Assembly: GCA_944380285.1 (NCBI GenBank)
Contig: CALWGZ010000006.1
Span: 1-64,000 of the forward strand
Origin: an uncultured Christensenellaceae bacterium
GTDB lineage: Bacteria > Bacillota > Clostridia > Christensenellales > UBA3700
DNA length: 64,000 nt
Direction: 5' to 3'
Shown here piece after piece: positions 8,089 through 17,581 of this stretch (positions are counted from its first letter, which is position 1; every line of letters begins with the position of its first letter). A program made the position numbers and the translations under genes. The notes under the pieces were generated by a model, which was given only the letters and a program-made list of their open reading frames with translations, had not been told where the DNA came from and searched no databases.

Positions 8089-8997
8089 TCACTCCTCGAA
8101 CGAATAGGGCGTGACCTGATAGACGTAATAGTTGAGCCAATTGTAGTAGATGAGATTGGCTGTCCCTCTCCACGTCATATTGATGCGATTGATGTCGCCG
8201 TCGATGAAGTAGTTGACCGGCGGCGCGATGTCCAAACCCTTGTCGAGATCGCGGAGATACTCGTTTTTGAGCGTCTCGCGGTCGTACTCTCCGTGCCCGA
8301 AGAAAAAGAATGCGCGGTTGTCGAGGCTCTTGGCGATCGCGATCTTGCACTCGTCGCCGTAGGCGAGCACTTTGAGGCGTTTGTCGTTCATCACCGCGTC
8401 TACGTCGACGTCGGTGTGGCGGCTCATCGGGACGTTGATGACGTCGTCCGCACCTTTGAGCAGCAGCTCGTTGTCGTCGCAGCAGCGCGCCGGATAGATG
8501 CCGAACAGCTTGCGCTCCAAGTTGTGCTTGTCGATGCCGTAGTGGAATTTGAGCGCCGCCTGCGCACCCCAGCATATGTAGATCGTCGAGGTGACATTGG
8601 TCTCGGTGAACTCCATGATCTTTTCCAGCTCTTCCCAATAGGCGACCTGCTCGAAAGGCAGCGTCTCGACGGGGGCGCCTGTGATGATCATGCCGTCGAA
8701 GTGGCGGTCCTTGACCTCGTCGAACTTCTTGTAAAATTTCTGCATATGCGCGAGCGGCGTATTTTTGCTTTTATAGGTGCCCGTGTTGATAAGCGTCACA
8801 TTTACTTGAAGCGGCGAGTTGCCCAAAAGCCTGAGCAGCTGGGTCTCGGTCTCCACCTTTGTCGGCATCAGATTGACGATCGCGATGTCGATCGGACGGA
8901 TGTCCTGCGTCCACGCGCGGTGGGAGTCCATCACGAAGATGTTCTCTTTGGTCAGCTTGTTGTACGCCGGAAGTTCCTTGGGTATGATTATCGGCAT
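8089..8997 (-). CDS. metAA: homoserine O-acetyltransferase (MetA family)
   Basis: 302-residue cytoplasmic enzyme that acylates L-homoserine at the start of methionine synthesis. The catalytic residues fall at the family positions: nucleophile Cys142 in 'YICWGAQAA', His235 and Glu237 in 'FGHGEYD'. The position that decides acyl-donor choice is Glu111 ('GAPVETLPF'). In characterised MetA proteins Glu selects acetyl-CoA and Gly selects succinyl-CoA, so acetyl is predicted. The gene lies 16 bp downstream of metY in the same direction, and metY consumes O-acetylhomoserine. It probably forms an operon with smpB-metY. No S-box or T-box was found ahead of the operon. Confidence 0.95.
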   Translation of the reverse strand: MPIIIPKELPAYNKLTKENIFVMDSHRAWTQDIRPIDIAIVNLMPTKVETETQLLRLLGNSPLQVNVTLINTGTYKSKNTPLAHMQKFYKKFDEVKDRHFDGMIITGAPVETLPFEQVAYWEELEKIMEFTETNVTSTIYICWGAQAALKFHYGIDKHNLERKLFGIYPARCCDDNELLLKGADDVINVPMSRHTDVDVDAVMNDKRLKVLAYGDECKIAIAKSLDNRAFFFFGHGEYDRETLKNEYLRDLDKGLDIAPPVNYFIDGDINRINMTWRGTANLIYYNWLNYYVYQVTPYSFEE

Positions 8998-9013
8998 AGG
9001 CTCCCTCCTCCGC

Positions 9014-10300
9014 TCACTGCGGCAGCCCGTCCAACGCCTGTTTGACGTCCGCGATCAGGTCGTCGATGTTTTCGATGCCGACGGACAGTCTGATCAATTC
9101 GGGTTTGACGCCCGCCTCTTCCAGCTCGCGGTCGTTCATCTGGCGATGAGTCGCGCTCGCCGGATGCAAACAGCAGCTGCGCGCGTCGGCGACGTGCGTC
9201 TCGATCGCGATGGTCCTGAGCTTTTTCATAAACTCTTCCGCCGCCTTTCTGCCGCCCTTGACGCCGAAGCTGAGCACTCCGCACGAGCCCTTGGGCAGAT
9301 ACTTGCACCCGAGCTCGTAGCACTTGTCGCCCGGCAGTCCGCAATAGGTGACCCAAGACACCGCCTTGTGTCCCTGCAAAAACTCAGCCATCTTTTGGGC
9401 GTTGGCGCAATGTCTCTCCATGCGCAGCGCGAGGCTTTCAAGCCCGAGGTTGAGATAGTATGCATTCTGCGGCGACTGCATAGCGCCGAAGTCTCTCATC
9501 AATTGCGCGGTCGCCTTGGTGATGAACGCGCCCTCTTTGCCGAACCTCTCGGCATAGACGATGCCGTGATAGCTGTCGTCGGGGGTGGTCAGTCCGGGGA
9601 ACTTGTCCGCGTGCGCCATCCAATCGAACTTGCCCGAATCGACGATCGCTCCGCCGAGCGCCGCGCCGTGGCCGTCCATATACTTTGTCGTGGAATGGGT
9701 GACGATGTCGGCGCCCCATTCGAACGGACGGCAGTTGATCGGGGTCGCGAAGGTGTTGTCCACGATCAGCGGCACGCCGTGCGCGTGCGCCGCCTTTGCG
9801 AACCTCTCGATGTCGAACACTATGACCGCGGGGTTTGCGATCGTCTCGCCGAACACCGCCTTGGTGTTGGGGCGGAACGCCGCCTCGAGCTCTTCGTCCG
9901 AGCAGTCGGGCTTGACAAAGGTGAACTCGACGCCCATTTTGCGCATCGTGACGTGGAAGAGGTTGAACGTGCCGCCGTAAATAGTCGACGACGCGACGAC
10001 GTGGTCGCCCGCGGTCGCGATGTTGAACACCGCGAAGAAGTTCGCCGCCTGCCCCGACGAGGTCAGCATCGCGGCGGTACCGCCTTCGAGCTGGCAGATC
10101 TTTTTCGCTACCATGTCGACCGTCGGGTTTTGCAGACGGCTGTAAAAATAGCCGTTCTCCTCGAGGTCGAACAGTTTCGCCATATGTTCGCTGGTGTCGT
10201 ATTTGAAAGTCGTGCTTTGGATTATCGGCAGTTGGCGCGGCTCGCCGTTGCCAGGCTCGTAGCCGCCCTGCACGCAAATTGTCTCTATCTTTTTGTCCAT
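9014..10300 (-). CDS. metY: O-acetylhomoserine sulfhydrylase
   Basis: 428-residue PLP enzyme of the Cys/Met metabolism family. It converts O-acetylhomoserine plus sulfide to homocysteine in the cytoplasm. The Schiff-base lysine is K206 in 'HSTTKYMDGHG'. Other family blocks are 'SSGQAANF' (about 81-88), 'YGGTFNLF' and 'DNTFATP' (181-187). The length and the long insert match MetY rather than the shorter MetB/MetC. Its neighbour metAA is predicted to make the matching acetylated substrate. It starts 16 bp after smpB, so both may be co-transcribed from the promoter at 10793-10821. Confidence 0.95.
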   Translation of the reverse strand: MDKKIETICVQGGYEPGNGEPRQLPIIQSTTFKYDTSEHMAKLFDLEENGYFYSRLQNPTVDMVAKKICQLEGGTAAMLTSSGQAANFFAVFNIATAGDHVVASSTIYGGTFNLFHVTMRKMGVEFTFVKPDCSDEELEAAFRPNTKAVFGETIANPAVIVFDIERFAKAAHAHGVPLIVDNTFATPINCRPFEWGADIVTHSTTKYMDGHGAALGGAIVDSGKFDWMAHADKFPGLTTPDDSYHGIVYAERFGKEGAFITKATAQLMRDFGAMQSPQNAYYLNLGLESLALRMERHCANAQKMAEFLQGHKAVSWVTYCGLPGDKCYELGCKYLPKGSCGVLSFGVKGGRKAAEEFMKKLRTIAIETHVADARSCCLHPASATHRQMNDRELEEAGVKPELIRLSVGIENIDDLIADVKQALDGLPQ

Positions 10301-10316
10301 ATGTTCTCCTTTGCCT

Positions 10317-10781
10317 TCATCGGCGCGAGTTGTATTCTTTGAGTGTGCGTTCGATCTGTCTCTTTGAGTCGCGCTCGGCGATGGTCTTGCGCTTGTCGTG
10401 CAATTCCTTGCCTCTCGCGAGCCCGACCTCGACCTTGATCAGTCCGCGTTTGAAATATATCTTTGTCGGCACGAGGGTGAAGCCCTTTTGCTCGACTTTG
10501 CCTCTCAGTCTGTTGATCTCGGGTCTGCGCAGCAACAGCTTGCGCATTCGCCTGGGGTCCGCATTGAAAAAACTGCCCTTCTCGTACGGCGAGATGTGGA
10601 CGTTGATCATGAAGATCTCGCCGTCCTTGATCACGCAATAGCCGTCTTTGAGATTGACGTGCCCGAGGCGCACGGACTTGACCTCGCTGCCAAGGAGTTC
10701 CACCCCCGCCTCGTAGGTCTCGTCGATGAAATAGTCGAAGTACGCCTTCTTGTTGGTCGCAATGATCTTGATCCCGTCCAT
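10317..10781 (-). CDS. smpB: SsrA-binding protein SmpB
   Basis: 154 residues, the usual SmpB length. It binds tmRNA and delivers it to stalled ribosomes for trans-translation. The OB-fold core carries '[16 protein letters not shown]', '[19 protein letters not shown]' and '[11 protein letters not shown]', and the basic tail ends 'KEYNSRR'. The ATG at 10781 is chosen because the family starts here; GGAC lies 3 bases upstream, and upstream in-frame codons are not family-like. Its neighbour secG fits the common secG-rnr-smpB order, but rnr is missing here. Confidence 0.95.
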   Translation of the reverse strand: MDGIKIIATNKKAYFDYFIDETYEAGVELLGSEVKSVRLGHVNLKDGYCVIKDGEIFMINVHISPYEKGSFFNADPRRMRKLLLRRPEINRLRGKVEQKGFTLVPTKIYFKRGLIKVEVGLARGKELHDKRKTIAERDSKRQIERTLKEYNSRR

Positions 10782-10792
10782 ATGTCCTATAT

Positions 10793-10821
10793 ATTTTAGC
10801 ATACGCGCGCATTTTATACAA
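10793..10821 (-). promoter_or_regulatory. promoter for smpB-metY-metAA
   Basis: Minus strand: TTGTAT (10816-10821), 17-bp spacer, TAAAAT (10793-10798). It lies downstream of the secG terminator, which separates the two units. Confidence 0.6.
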
Positions 10822-10844
10822 CTCATTGCGCGCATTGTCCTTTC

Positions 10845-10873
10845 AAACAAAAAGCCCGCCGATGTCGGCGGGC
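10845..10873 (-). terminator. rho-independent terminator of secG
   Basis: Minus strand: GCCCGCCGA/TCGGCGGGC hairpin (10854-10873), then a T-rich tract. Confidence 0.9.
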
Positions 10874-10890
10874 GCTTCTGTCTTGATGTG

Positions 10891-11190
10891 TCACTGCAAG
10901 ACGATGAAGTAGACGATCGAGATGACCATCAGCAGCACGAGGAACACGATGGTCAGCTTTTTGAGGATGCTGTCGCGGTTGCGTCCCTTGTTCTTGCCCG
11001 CATAGGTATCCGTCTCGCGCTCGCTGCCGCCGAGACTGCCGATGTTGTCGTTGGTGCCTTTCTGCATCAGGATGCAGACGATCGCCGCGACGCCCATCAG
11101 CGCCATAACGATCATCAAAAGCGGCTCCAGCCACCTGGAGACCTCGTTGGGAATGAGTGCGATCGCCGCAGTTATATATGTGAAATTCAT
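10891..11190 (-). CDS. secG: preprotein translocase subunit SecG
   Basis: 99-residue membrane protein of the SecYEG channel. It has two transmembrane helices (about 20-42 and 78-98) joined by a hydrophilic loop containing '[15 protein letters not shown]'. The 'Q+G....G.G.' pattern after the first helix is the SecG signature. The start is fixed by GGAGGAAA. It is transcribed alone from the promoter at 11227-11255. Confidence 0.92.
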   Translation of the reverse strand: MNFTYITAAIALIPNEVSRWLEPLLMIVMALMGVAAIVCILMQKGTNDNIGSLGGSERETDTYAGKNKGRNRDSILKKLTIVFLVLLMVISIVYFIVLQ

Positions 11191-11226
11191 CTTGCGAATT
11201 TCCTCCGATCACTTTGTTGCCAAAAT

Positions 11227-11255
11227 ATAATACCATACCGCGAGCATTTTGACAA
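11227..11255 (-). promoter_or_regulatory. promoter for secG
   Basis: Minus strand: TTGTCA (11250-11255), 17-bp spacer, TATTAT (11227-11232). Confidence 0.75.
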
Positions 11256-11294
11256 GCAAAATGGGCGATATTTTTTCACAACGCGCATATCGCG

Positions 11295-12359
11295 TCAATT
11301 TGCCTCGCAGATCACCTCGTTGCGGACGTCGACGCCGCCCTCGCCGATCGCGATCACCGTGCCTCCGTACTCGGTCGCGTCGTTCCAAAACGCGGGCGAC
11401 GGCCCCGTCTTCAAACCGTAGCCGAGGCGCACGCCGTCGACGTAGACGTAGGCGTCGTTTTCGTGGTCATGTCCGAAGAACGCGTGCGTCAGACCGCTCG
11501 TCTTCGCGACGTCGAACAGCCCGCTGTTGAGGTCGGGCGCGCACGGCTCGTACGCGCACGATCCGCCGCCGTACTCCTCGCGGATGTACAGCCGACCGTC
11601 CTCGCCCTCGACCGCATATTTTTCGACCGCGTCCCGCATCTCGGGATAGGGGAAGTGAGAGAAGGTCATCGAGGGAACGCGCGCGCCGTACTCGGCGGCA
11701 AGCCCGTCCACGTTCCACTTGTACCACTCGATCTGAGCGAAGTCGACCCAGATCTCGGAACTGCCTATGTCGCCGCCGTAGTCGGTATATCTGCCGTTGT
11801 CCATCAGACAGAGCGAATAGACGGGCTCGTCGCCCTCGAAGATGTTGACGAAATAGTTGCCGACGCCGTACATGTTCGCGGGACCTCTGTCGAACAGGCA
11901 ATGTTCCGCCTCCTCGAACCTGTCCGCCTGCCAAAGCAGGGTCGCGTTGCCCTCGGCGTCGTGATTGCCGAACACAGGCGCCCACGGGATGCCGTAGCTC
12001 TCCATCTTTCGGACGAGGCTCCTTGTCAAGAAGTCCGTCCCAAGCCCCGAGACATTGTCGCCCGGCAATATGATGAGATCGGGGTCGACGCGTCCGACGA
12101 GCTCATCCATTATCTCATACGTCTCGGCATTGTCCCACGCGAACGACCAAAGCTGTATGTCGGTGAACAGCAGGATGACAAAGTCCTCGCCCGCCGTCTT
12201 TTGCACCTTTGCGACCTCCGCCGAAGAATACTCGTCGAGCGGAGACCAATACTCCGTCTTTGCGCCGCCCGACCTCGGGCAGAACACGATCAGCACCGCC
12301 GCAAGAAGGACGACGGCGACGACCGCCGCAGTGATCGCAAGTTTAGCCTTTGTTGTCAT
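11295..12359 (-). CDS. membrane-anchored metallophosphoesterase
   Basis: 354 residues. An N-terminal hydrophobic segment (about residues 7-27) probably anchors the protein with the catalytic domain outside. Calcineurin-like phosphoesterase motifs appear in order: 'LLFTDIQLW' (Asp plus Gln in place of the usual D-x-H), 'ILPGDNVSG', 'VFGNHDAEG', 'TFSHFP' and 'FFGHDHEND'. All point to a dinuclear metal site. The substrate is unknown. I chose the ATG at 12359 (GAGG 5 bases upstream) over an in-frame GTG at 12365. It lies 27 bp after the GH36-like gene and is probably in the same operon. Confidence 0.88.
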   Translation of the reverse strand: MTTKAKLAITAAVVAVVLLAAVLIVFCPRSGGAKTEYWSPLDEYSSAEVAKVQKTAGEDFVILLFTDIQLWSFAWDNAETYEIMDELVGRVDPDLIILPGDNVSGLGTDFLTRSLVRKMESYGIPWAPVFGNHDAEGNATLLWQADRFEEAEHCLFDRGPANMYGVGNYFVNIFEGDEPVYSLCLMDNGRYTDYGGDIGSSEIWVDFAQIEWYKWNVDGLAAEYGARVPSMTFSHFPYPEMRDAVEKYAVEGEDGRLYIREEYGGGSCAYEPCAPDLNSGLFDVAKTSGLTHAFFGHDHENDAYVYVDGVRLGYGLKTGPSPAFWNDATEYGGTVIAIGEGGVDVRNEVICEAN

Positions 12360-12386
12360 ATCCACCTCGTTTTCAGCGATACGTAT

Positions 12387-14285
12387 TCAATTTTTGCCCT
12401 TTTCGTGCAAGATCTCGCACTCTTTTCCGCCCACGTTCTCGACGATCGAGACCTCGAACGGAGCAAGGTCGAACTTCCTGCGGCTGCCGTCGGGCAGCGT
12501 CGCGTCGAACACGACCGCCGAGGACGAGGGGTTGCGCGTCATCAGCACGCTGTCGCCGCCGTCATTCTCGGCATAGTAGCCGTACGGCTGTCCTTTCGCC
12601 GGATCGCCGCCGAAGAAGCGCGAATATTTGAGTATGCCGTGGCGGCTCTCCGCCCACTCCAACGCGCGCGCGGCGATGTTCCACTTGCCGCCGTCCATCA
12701 TCGACGGCGAGAAATAGAGTTCGGCAAGCCCGCTGCCTCTCATCAGACAGCAAAGCATATATTTTTTGAACTGTTCGTCCGTATAGACGACCGTCTTTTT
12801 GGGGAACTTGGGGTCGACGTTGCGCGCCGCATAGCACGGCTCGTGATTGTAGAGGCTGCCCGCGGGGAACTGCCTCATGTCGTCGACGAACAGCGAGCGA
12901 TAGCGGCTGTCGCGGTAGTTGAGACAGCGCTCCAAGCTGTCCCCCTCGCCGACGAAGCCCATATCCGAAGCGTTGTTCATCCAAATGAAGTCAGCCCACT
13001 TCAAGAACCACGGCGAGCAATGCGCGTACGACGTGACGTTGAGACAGACTTTGGGGTTTGCGCGGCGTATCGCGGCGAAGCCGTCCAGCCAACGCTCCCA
13101 AAGATATGTGTAAAATCCCCTGACGTTGAAGATCGAGCTCGGATGTCCGTGTTTCCCCGACGGACACGACTTGAACGCAAAGCCGTCTATCTTGAAGTAG
13201 TCGACGTTGAACTCGCCGCAGAACTTCGCCATCCTGTCGCACAGGTCGGCGACGTAGCGCGGATCTCCGGTGCAGATGTCGTTGGACGCGGGGTTGACGT
13301 GATAGCCGATCTTGACAAGGTGTCTGGCAAACTTGGGGGTCTGGATCGTGTATCCTCCGCGCGGACCGAACCAAACGCCGAACTTGCCGCCGAGCGAGCG
13401 CGTCAATTCGCTCTCCTTGGCAAAGCCGCCCTCAAACTTTTTGTTGAACTCCCAAAACAGCGGCTTGTCATACTCCGTCCAGCCGTCGTCGACGACGTAG
13501 CAATCGAGGGGACGGAAGCCCGCGCCCTTCATGCCCTCGGCGACCGCGGTGAAAGACGTCGCGATCTTTTCGGAGTCGATGTCGAGCATATGGTCGTACC
13601 AGCTGTTGAACTGCACGCGGAACGCGTCCGAGACCGCCATGTCGGCGATATAGCGCAAAAATTCGTCCGAGACCGCGTCAAAACCGCCCTTTTCCGCCGC
13701 GCCTATCACGAACGCCGGCGGAGAATACACGCCGTCTTTCGCCAATTCGGAGAAGCGGCGCGCGCAGTGGTAGACGCTGCTCGCCGCGTCTGCGGTCGCT
13801 CCGTTTTCGGCGACGGGAGTCTCCGCGCCGAGGAACAGGTCGCCGAGATAGACGGGCTGCCCCAGCCTTGCGACCGACGACGGCACGAACACGCGCTTGC
13901 CGTACGGCGCCTGCCATACGAACGAGTTTTCGGCGATGTCGACCTCTCCGAGCACGACGCGCACGACGAAGGGGTCGCCCTTGACGCGCAAAGAGACGCG
14001 CTCGCGCAGCACTCCGCGCTCGGCGGAGTCGATGTCGGTGCGCACCTCGACGCCCGCACCCTCATCGACGAGGGTGTAACCCTTTTCGTCGTGGGCGGTG
14101 AGCTTCATGTCGCAAAAGCGGCAGACGCGCCTCTTCCCGTACTTTGACGCCGCCAGCACGACCGCGCCGCCGCGCGACGTGTATTTGCGCCCCGTCCTCG
14201 CATTTTCGTAACTTTCGAGAATGGGCGCGCCATCCTCGGCGATCAACGTCTTGCGGACTCTGTCCGTCCCGTAAGACAGCCTCAT
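12387..14285 (-). CDS. GH36-like alpha-galactosidase family enzyme
   Basis: 632 residues with the GH36/GH-D clan layout: an N-terminal beta-sandwich (about 1-215), a barrel (about 220-560) and a C-terminal beta domain. Key barrel motifs are 'NSWYDHM' (227-233), 'VVDDGWT' (264-270) and 'DYFKIDGFA' with the predicted nucleophile D367. A later Asp in 'NNASDMG' is a candidate acid/base. No signal peptide is visible, so it probably acts in the cytoplasm on imported alpha-galactosides or alpha-GalNAc sugars. The ATG at 14285 has GGAGGA. It begins 1 nt after the stop of the 21-codon ORF at 14287-14352, which suggests translational coupling. The subfamily is uncertain. Confidence 0.83.
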   Translation of the reverse strand: MRLSYGTDRVRKTLIAEDGAPILESYENARTGRKYTSRGGAVVLAASKYGKRRVCRFCDMKLTAHDEKGYTLVDEGAGVEVRTDIDSAERGVLRERVSLRVKGDPFVVRVVLGEVDIAENSFVWQAPYGKRVFVPSSVARLGQPVYLGDLFLGAETPVAENGATADAASSVYHCARRFSELAKDGVYSPPAFVIGAAEKGGFDAVSDEFLRYIADMAVSDAFRVQFNSWYDHMLDIDSEKIATSFTAVAEGMKGAGFRPLDCYVVDDGWTEYDKPLFWEFNKKFEGGFAKESELTRSLGGKFGVWFGPRGGYTIQTPKFARHLVKIGYHVNPASNDICTGDPRYVADLCDRMAKFCGEFNVDYFKIDGFAFKSCPSGKHGHPSSIFNVRGFYTYLWERWLDGFAAIRRANPKVCLNVTSYAHCSPWFLKWADFIWMNNASDMGFVGEGDSLERCLNYRDSRYRSLFVDDMRQFPAGSLYNHEPCYAARNVDPKFPKKTVVYTDEQFKKYMLCCLMRGSGLAELYFSPSMMDGGKWNIAARALEWAESRHGILKYSRFFGGDPAKGQPYGYYAENDGGDSVLMTRNPSSSAVVFDATLPDGSRRKFDLAPFEVSIVENVGGKECEILHEKGKN

Positions 14286-14286
14286 A

Positions 14287-14352
14287 TCATTCCTCCCCGA
14301 ACGCGACCGTGCGCTCTTCGACGACCTTTGCTCCTTTTCCTAGTCTTGCCAT
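14287..14352 (-). CDS. 21-codon leader ORF coupled to the GH36-like gene
   Basis: A very short frame (MARLGKG...AFGEE) with a strong SD (GGAGGA, 7 bases upstream of ATG). It is the first possible cistron after a near-perfect promoter. Its stop codon TGA is followed after one base by the ATG of the GH36-like gene, and that gene's own SD lies within the last codons of the short frame. It may be a translated leader used for coupling. Alternatively it is the original N-terminus of the enzyme split by a +1 shift. No family was recognised. Confidence 0.5.
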   Translation of the reverse strand: MARLGKGAKVVEERTVAFGEE

Positions 14353-14386
14353 TGTTGTCCTCCGTAAGAAAAACGAGTCTACATTC

Positions 14387-14415
14387 ATTGTAGCCCAAAA
14401 CCGCCGATTTGTCAA
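14387..14415 (-). promoter_or_regulatory. sigma-A promoter for leader ORF-GH36-phosphoesterase
   Basis: Minus strand: TTGACA (14410-14415), 17-bp spacer, TACAAT (14387-14392). The start is predicted near 14380, about 28 nt before the leader ORF. Confidence 0.85.
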
Positions 14416-14460
14416 AGCCGAAATGCGCACAAACTCCCTTTTGCGCTCATAGACTGTGAT

Positions 14461-15120
14461 ATGCTGTTGTGTATGTCGGCGGTGCCCCTTTCGATCGCGC
14501 TCGGATGCGACGACCGCGACCGCGCGGATATCCTGTGTCTTCACCGCAACGTGATCGGCCGCGTCGATCTCGAGGCGGAACTTCGCGGCGAATCGTCGGT
14601 GATGCGGCGGCTCATGCGCCATTCGGCGCGGCACGGCAACCTGATGATCGCCGCGACGCGGGCACGCGTGGAGGGCGGCGAATTCAACAGCGCGGTCGTC
14701 ATCGACCGCGGCAAGGTGCTCGGGGTCAGCGACCAGATGTCCTCGTGCGGCAAGACGCTCAAAGGCTCGTGCATGCGCTGCTATCGCACCTCTTCGGGAC
14801 TGATGGGGCTCATTTTGTCCGACGACATACGCTGTCCTCAGCTGTGGCACGCGATGTCGCGCGCCGGCTGCGACTTTGTAGTCGCAATGCACGAAAAGGT
14901 GTTCGACGAGACGCGCGACCACGCGTTTTTGCAATGCATGGCGTATTGCTGCGGCCGCAACGTCTACGCCAATTTCTGCGACCTGTCGAGACGCTACAAC
15001 TGCTTCGGCAACTGCGACGACAGCGCGTCGGGGATAGAGCGCCGCTTCGCCTTTTGCGCGCACTCCAAGCCCGACACCTTCATGCGCGGGACGATCAAGA
15101 TCTATGTCGAACAGACATGA
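14461..15120 (+). CDS. nitrilase-superfamily-like protein without catalytic Cys
   Basis: 219 residues. Segments match the carbon-nitrogen hydrolase fold in order: 'HGNLMIAATRA' (strand), 'NSAVVIDRGKVLGVSDQM' (the 'N.A.vi..G..lg...K' block) and 'GLMGLILSDDIRCPQLW' (the block that normally reads 'C.D.RFPE'). At the nucleophile position the Cys is replaced by Ser. The usual catalytic Glu near the N-terminus is also not evident, so hydrolase activity is doubtful. The protein is unusually Cys-rich. The start is uncertain: no SD is seen, and the ATG at 14473 is an alternative. It is divergent from the GH36 operon. It could be a pseudo-enzyme or an unrelated fold. Confidence 0.6.
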   Translation: MLLCMSAVPLSIALGCDDRDRADILCLHRNVIGRVDLEAELRGESSVMRRLMRHSARHGNLMIAATRARVEGGEFNSAVVIDRGKVLGVSDQMSSCGKTLKGSCMRCYRTSSGLMGLILSDDIRCPQLWHAMSRAGCDFVVAMHEKVFDETRDHAFLQCMAYCCGRNVYANFCDLSRRYNCFGNCDDSASGIERRFAFCAHSKPDTFMRGTIKIYVEQT

Positions 15121-15145
15121 AAACGCGCCCCTTTCGGAGCGCGTG
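15121..15145 (-). terminator. probable terminator of ftsH
   Basis: Minus strand: hairpin ACGCGC...GCGCGT, then TTTT. It lies in the 42-bp gap between two converging genes. Confidence 0.55.
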
Positions 15146-15162
15146 TCTCTTGTCTTGCGACG

Positions 15163-17346
15163 TCATTCCTTTTTGTCGTCCGACGGTTTTTCGTCCGGCT
15201 TTTCGTCCGCGGGCTTTTGCTGCGGCGCCTCGCTTTGCTCGGGCTTGACCTCTTCGTCCTTGCCCTTTTCTTCGCTCGCCTGAGGCTGCGGCGCATCTTC
15301 GGTCTCGGACGGAGCGGACGCTCTCGCCTCTTCGGCGGCACGTCTTTCCTTCATCCTCGCGAGTTCCGCCTCGGAGATGATCTCCACCTTCGCGCCCGTA
15401 CGCGGACCAGCCGCCGTCGGCGCCTTGTAGCTGTCCTTCTTTGCCTGTCTTTCGTCGATCGCGGCGATGACCTCGTCCGCACTCTTGCCCTCGAACAGCA
15501 TCTCGACTTCGTCGGTGTAGATCGTGTCCTTGGCGAACAGCACCTTGACCATGTTCTCCATCACTGCGCGATGCTGACGCAGCAAGTCGAGCGCGCGGGT
15601 GTAGCAATTGTCGATGATGGACTTGATCTCCTCGTCGATCACGCCGCCCAGCTCTTCGCTGTAACTGTGCGTGGTGCCGTAATCTCTGCCGAGGAACACC
15701 TCTTTGTCGCCGCCGAGATACATGTTGCCGACCGCCTTGCTCATGCCCCATTCGGTGACCATCTTGCGCGCGATCGTGCTGGCGCGCTGGATGTCGTTGC
15801 TCGCACCCGTCGAGACGTCGTGGATGACGATCTCTTCCGCCGCCCTGCCGCCGAGCATCATCGTGATCATGTCGATCAGCTTGCCCTTGGTGACGTGGCT
15901 GTCGTCGCTGTCGGGGCGGGTGAGCGTATAGCCCGCCGCCTGACCTCTGGGGATGATGGACACCTCCTGCACCTCGTCGCAATTTTCGAGCACCTTCGCG
16001 ATGATCGCGTGACCGGACTCGTGATAGGCGGTGATGCGCTTGTCGGAATCGGTGACGACGCGGCTCTTCTTTTGCGGGCCGGCGATGACCTTGTTGATGC
16101 CTTCGAGGATGTCCTCCATGACGATGACCTTGCGTCCCGCCCTCGCGGCGAGGATCGCCGCCTCGTTGAGCAGGTTTTCGAGATCCGCGCCGCTGAATCC
16201 GCTGGTCATGCGCGCGAGGATCTTGAACGACACGTCGGGCGCGAGCGGTTTGTTGCGGCTGTGCACTTTGAGGATCTCTTCCCTTCCCTTGACGTCGGGG
16301 ATATTGACATAGATCTGTCTGTCGAAACGGCCGGGTCTGAGCAGCGCCGGGTCGAGGATATCCGCCCTGTTGGTCGCCGCCATGACGATGATGCCGTCAT
16401 TCTTTTCGAAGCCGTCCATCTGCACGAGCAGCTGGTTGAGCGTCTGCTCTCTCTCGTCGTGACCGCCGCCGAGCCCCGCGCCTCTCTGCCTGCCGACCGC
16501 GTCGATCTCGTCGATGAAGACGATGCAGGGCATGTTGCGCTTCGCCTGATCGAACAGGTCGCGCACTCTCGCCGCGCCGGTGCCGACGAACATCTCGACG
16601 AAATCGGAACCGCTGATCGAGAAGAAGGGGACGTTGCTCTCGCCGGCGACCGCCTTTGCGAACAGCGTCTTACCGGTACCGGGAGGACCGACAAGGAGCA
16701 CGCCCTTGGGGATACGCGCGCCGACCGCGCTGAATTTCTGCGGGTTTTTGAGGAAGTCGACGATCTCTTTGAGCTCTTCCTTTTCCTCTTCCGCGCCCGC
16801 GACGTCGCTGAAACGGACGGGCACGTTCATGCTCACTCTCGCCTTTGTCTTGCCGAAATTCATCGCCTGCTTGTTGGCGCCCGCGCTCTGACGGAAGATG
16901 ATGTAGAGCACGACGCACATGATGATCAGCATGATCGCCGGGAAGATGAACGACGTCCAGCTGACCCCGCTGTAATAGTGGGTCGTGATCTCGGGCATGA
17001 CGAAGCCCTCTTTTCCTTCGAGCGAGTGGACGTAGTCGAAGAACACCGAATACCCCGGCAGTTCCGCGACATAGTCGGCGTTCGAGGTGGGATCGGCTTT
17101 GAAACTCTCGTAACTCGTCTCCGAGCCGTTGACGAGGACGTATGCCTCCGAGCCGTTGACGATGAAGACCGCGCGCGCGTCGCCGTTCTCGATCAAAGAG
17201 GTAAGGCTGTTGACCTCGTCGCCGGAATAGGCGATCTGTTCGGGCTCCTTCCCCTTGTCGAGCATCAGCCACAGCAGCACTATGAGCAGCACCACCGCAA
17301 CGCCGAGCGCGACGAATTTGATTATTGTACCTGTCTTCTTTGACAT
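15163..17346 (-). CDS. ftsH: ATP-dependent zinc metalloprotease FtsH
   Basis: 727-residue membrane AAA+ protease that degrades membrane and regulatory proteins as a hexamer. It has an N-terminal TM helix (about 10-28), an extracytoplasmic domain (30-130) and a second TM helix (131-152). The AAA+ module contains Walker A 'GPPGTGKT' (220-227), Walker B 'IVFIDEIDA' and the SRH '[17 protein letters not shown]'. The zinc site is 'HESGH' (442-446), with a downstream Asp in the usual region. The last roughly 100 residues are a long acidic, Pro/Glu/Lys-rich tail, longer than usual for FtsH. The ATG at 17346 has GGAGG. It is monocistronic. Confidence 0.97.
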   Translation of the reverse strand: MSKKTGTIIKFVALGVAVVLLIVLLWLMLDKGKEPEQIAYSGDEVNSLTSLIENGDARAVFIVNGSEAYVLVNGSETSYESFKADPTSNADYVAELPGYSVFFDYVHSLEGKEGFVMPEITTHYYSGVSWTSFIFPAIMLIIMCVVLYIIFRQSAGANKQAMNFGKTKARVSMNVPVRFSDVAGAEEEKEELKEIVDFLKNPQKFSAVGARIPKGVLLVGPPGTGKTLFAKAVAGESNVPFFSISGSDFVEMFVGTGAARVRDLFDQAKRNMPCIVFIDEIDAVGRQRGAGLGGGHDEREQTLNQLLVQMDGFEKNDGIIVMAATNRADILDPALLRPGRFDRQIYVNIPDVKGREEILKVHSRNKPLAPDVSFKILARMTSGFSGADLENLLNEAAILAARAGRKVIVMEDILEGINKVIAGPQKKSRVVTDSDKRITAYHESGHAIIAKVLENCDEVQEVSIIPRGQAAGYTLTRPDSDDSHVTKGKLIDMITMMLGGRAAEEIVIHDVSTGASNDIQRASTIARKMVTEWGMSKAVGNMYLGGDKEVFLGRDYGTTHSYSEELGGVIDEEIKSIIDNCYTRALDLLRQHRAVMENMVKVLFAKDTIYTDEVEMLFEGKSADEVIAAIDERQAKKDSYKAPTAAGPRTGAKVEIISEAELARMKERRAAEEARASAPSETEDAPQPQASEEKGKDEEVKPEQSEAPQQKPADEKPDEKPSDDKKE

Positions 17347-17408
17347 TTTGCCTCCGCAGAGATACGTTCGCGCGTACACGGTACGCGCTCTTGAAGTAGT
17401 ATATATTA

Positions 17409-17437
17409 ATATTATTATATTTATCGATAATAGTCAA
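17409..17437 (-). promoter_or_regulatory. promoter for ftsH
   Basis: Minus strand: TTGACT (17432-17437), 17-bp spacer, TAATAT (17409-17414), in an AT-rich stretch. The remaining gap to 17581 shows no gene. Confidence 0.7.
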
Positions 17438-17581
17438 CAATCGAACGGCAAAGAAAATGTAAAATTGCCGTTAATGCAAACTTAAAACCGCGCGGCGGCG
17501 CGTCTCGAACCGCTCAAACCTGCGCCGAAAACGTCCGCCGAGCAATGACCTCAGACCTCTCTTTGCGCGCCTTTCGCGACG

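Noticed and set aside
11463..14147. 894-codon plus-strand frame opposite the phosphoesterase and GH36 genes
   Set aside because: Spans two real genes on the other strand; composition is typical of antisense frames in high-GC DNA.
15217..17343. 708-codon plus-strand frame opposite ftsH
   Set aside because: Complement of a certain ftsH gene; no recognisable domain.
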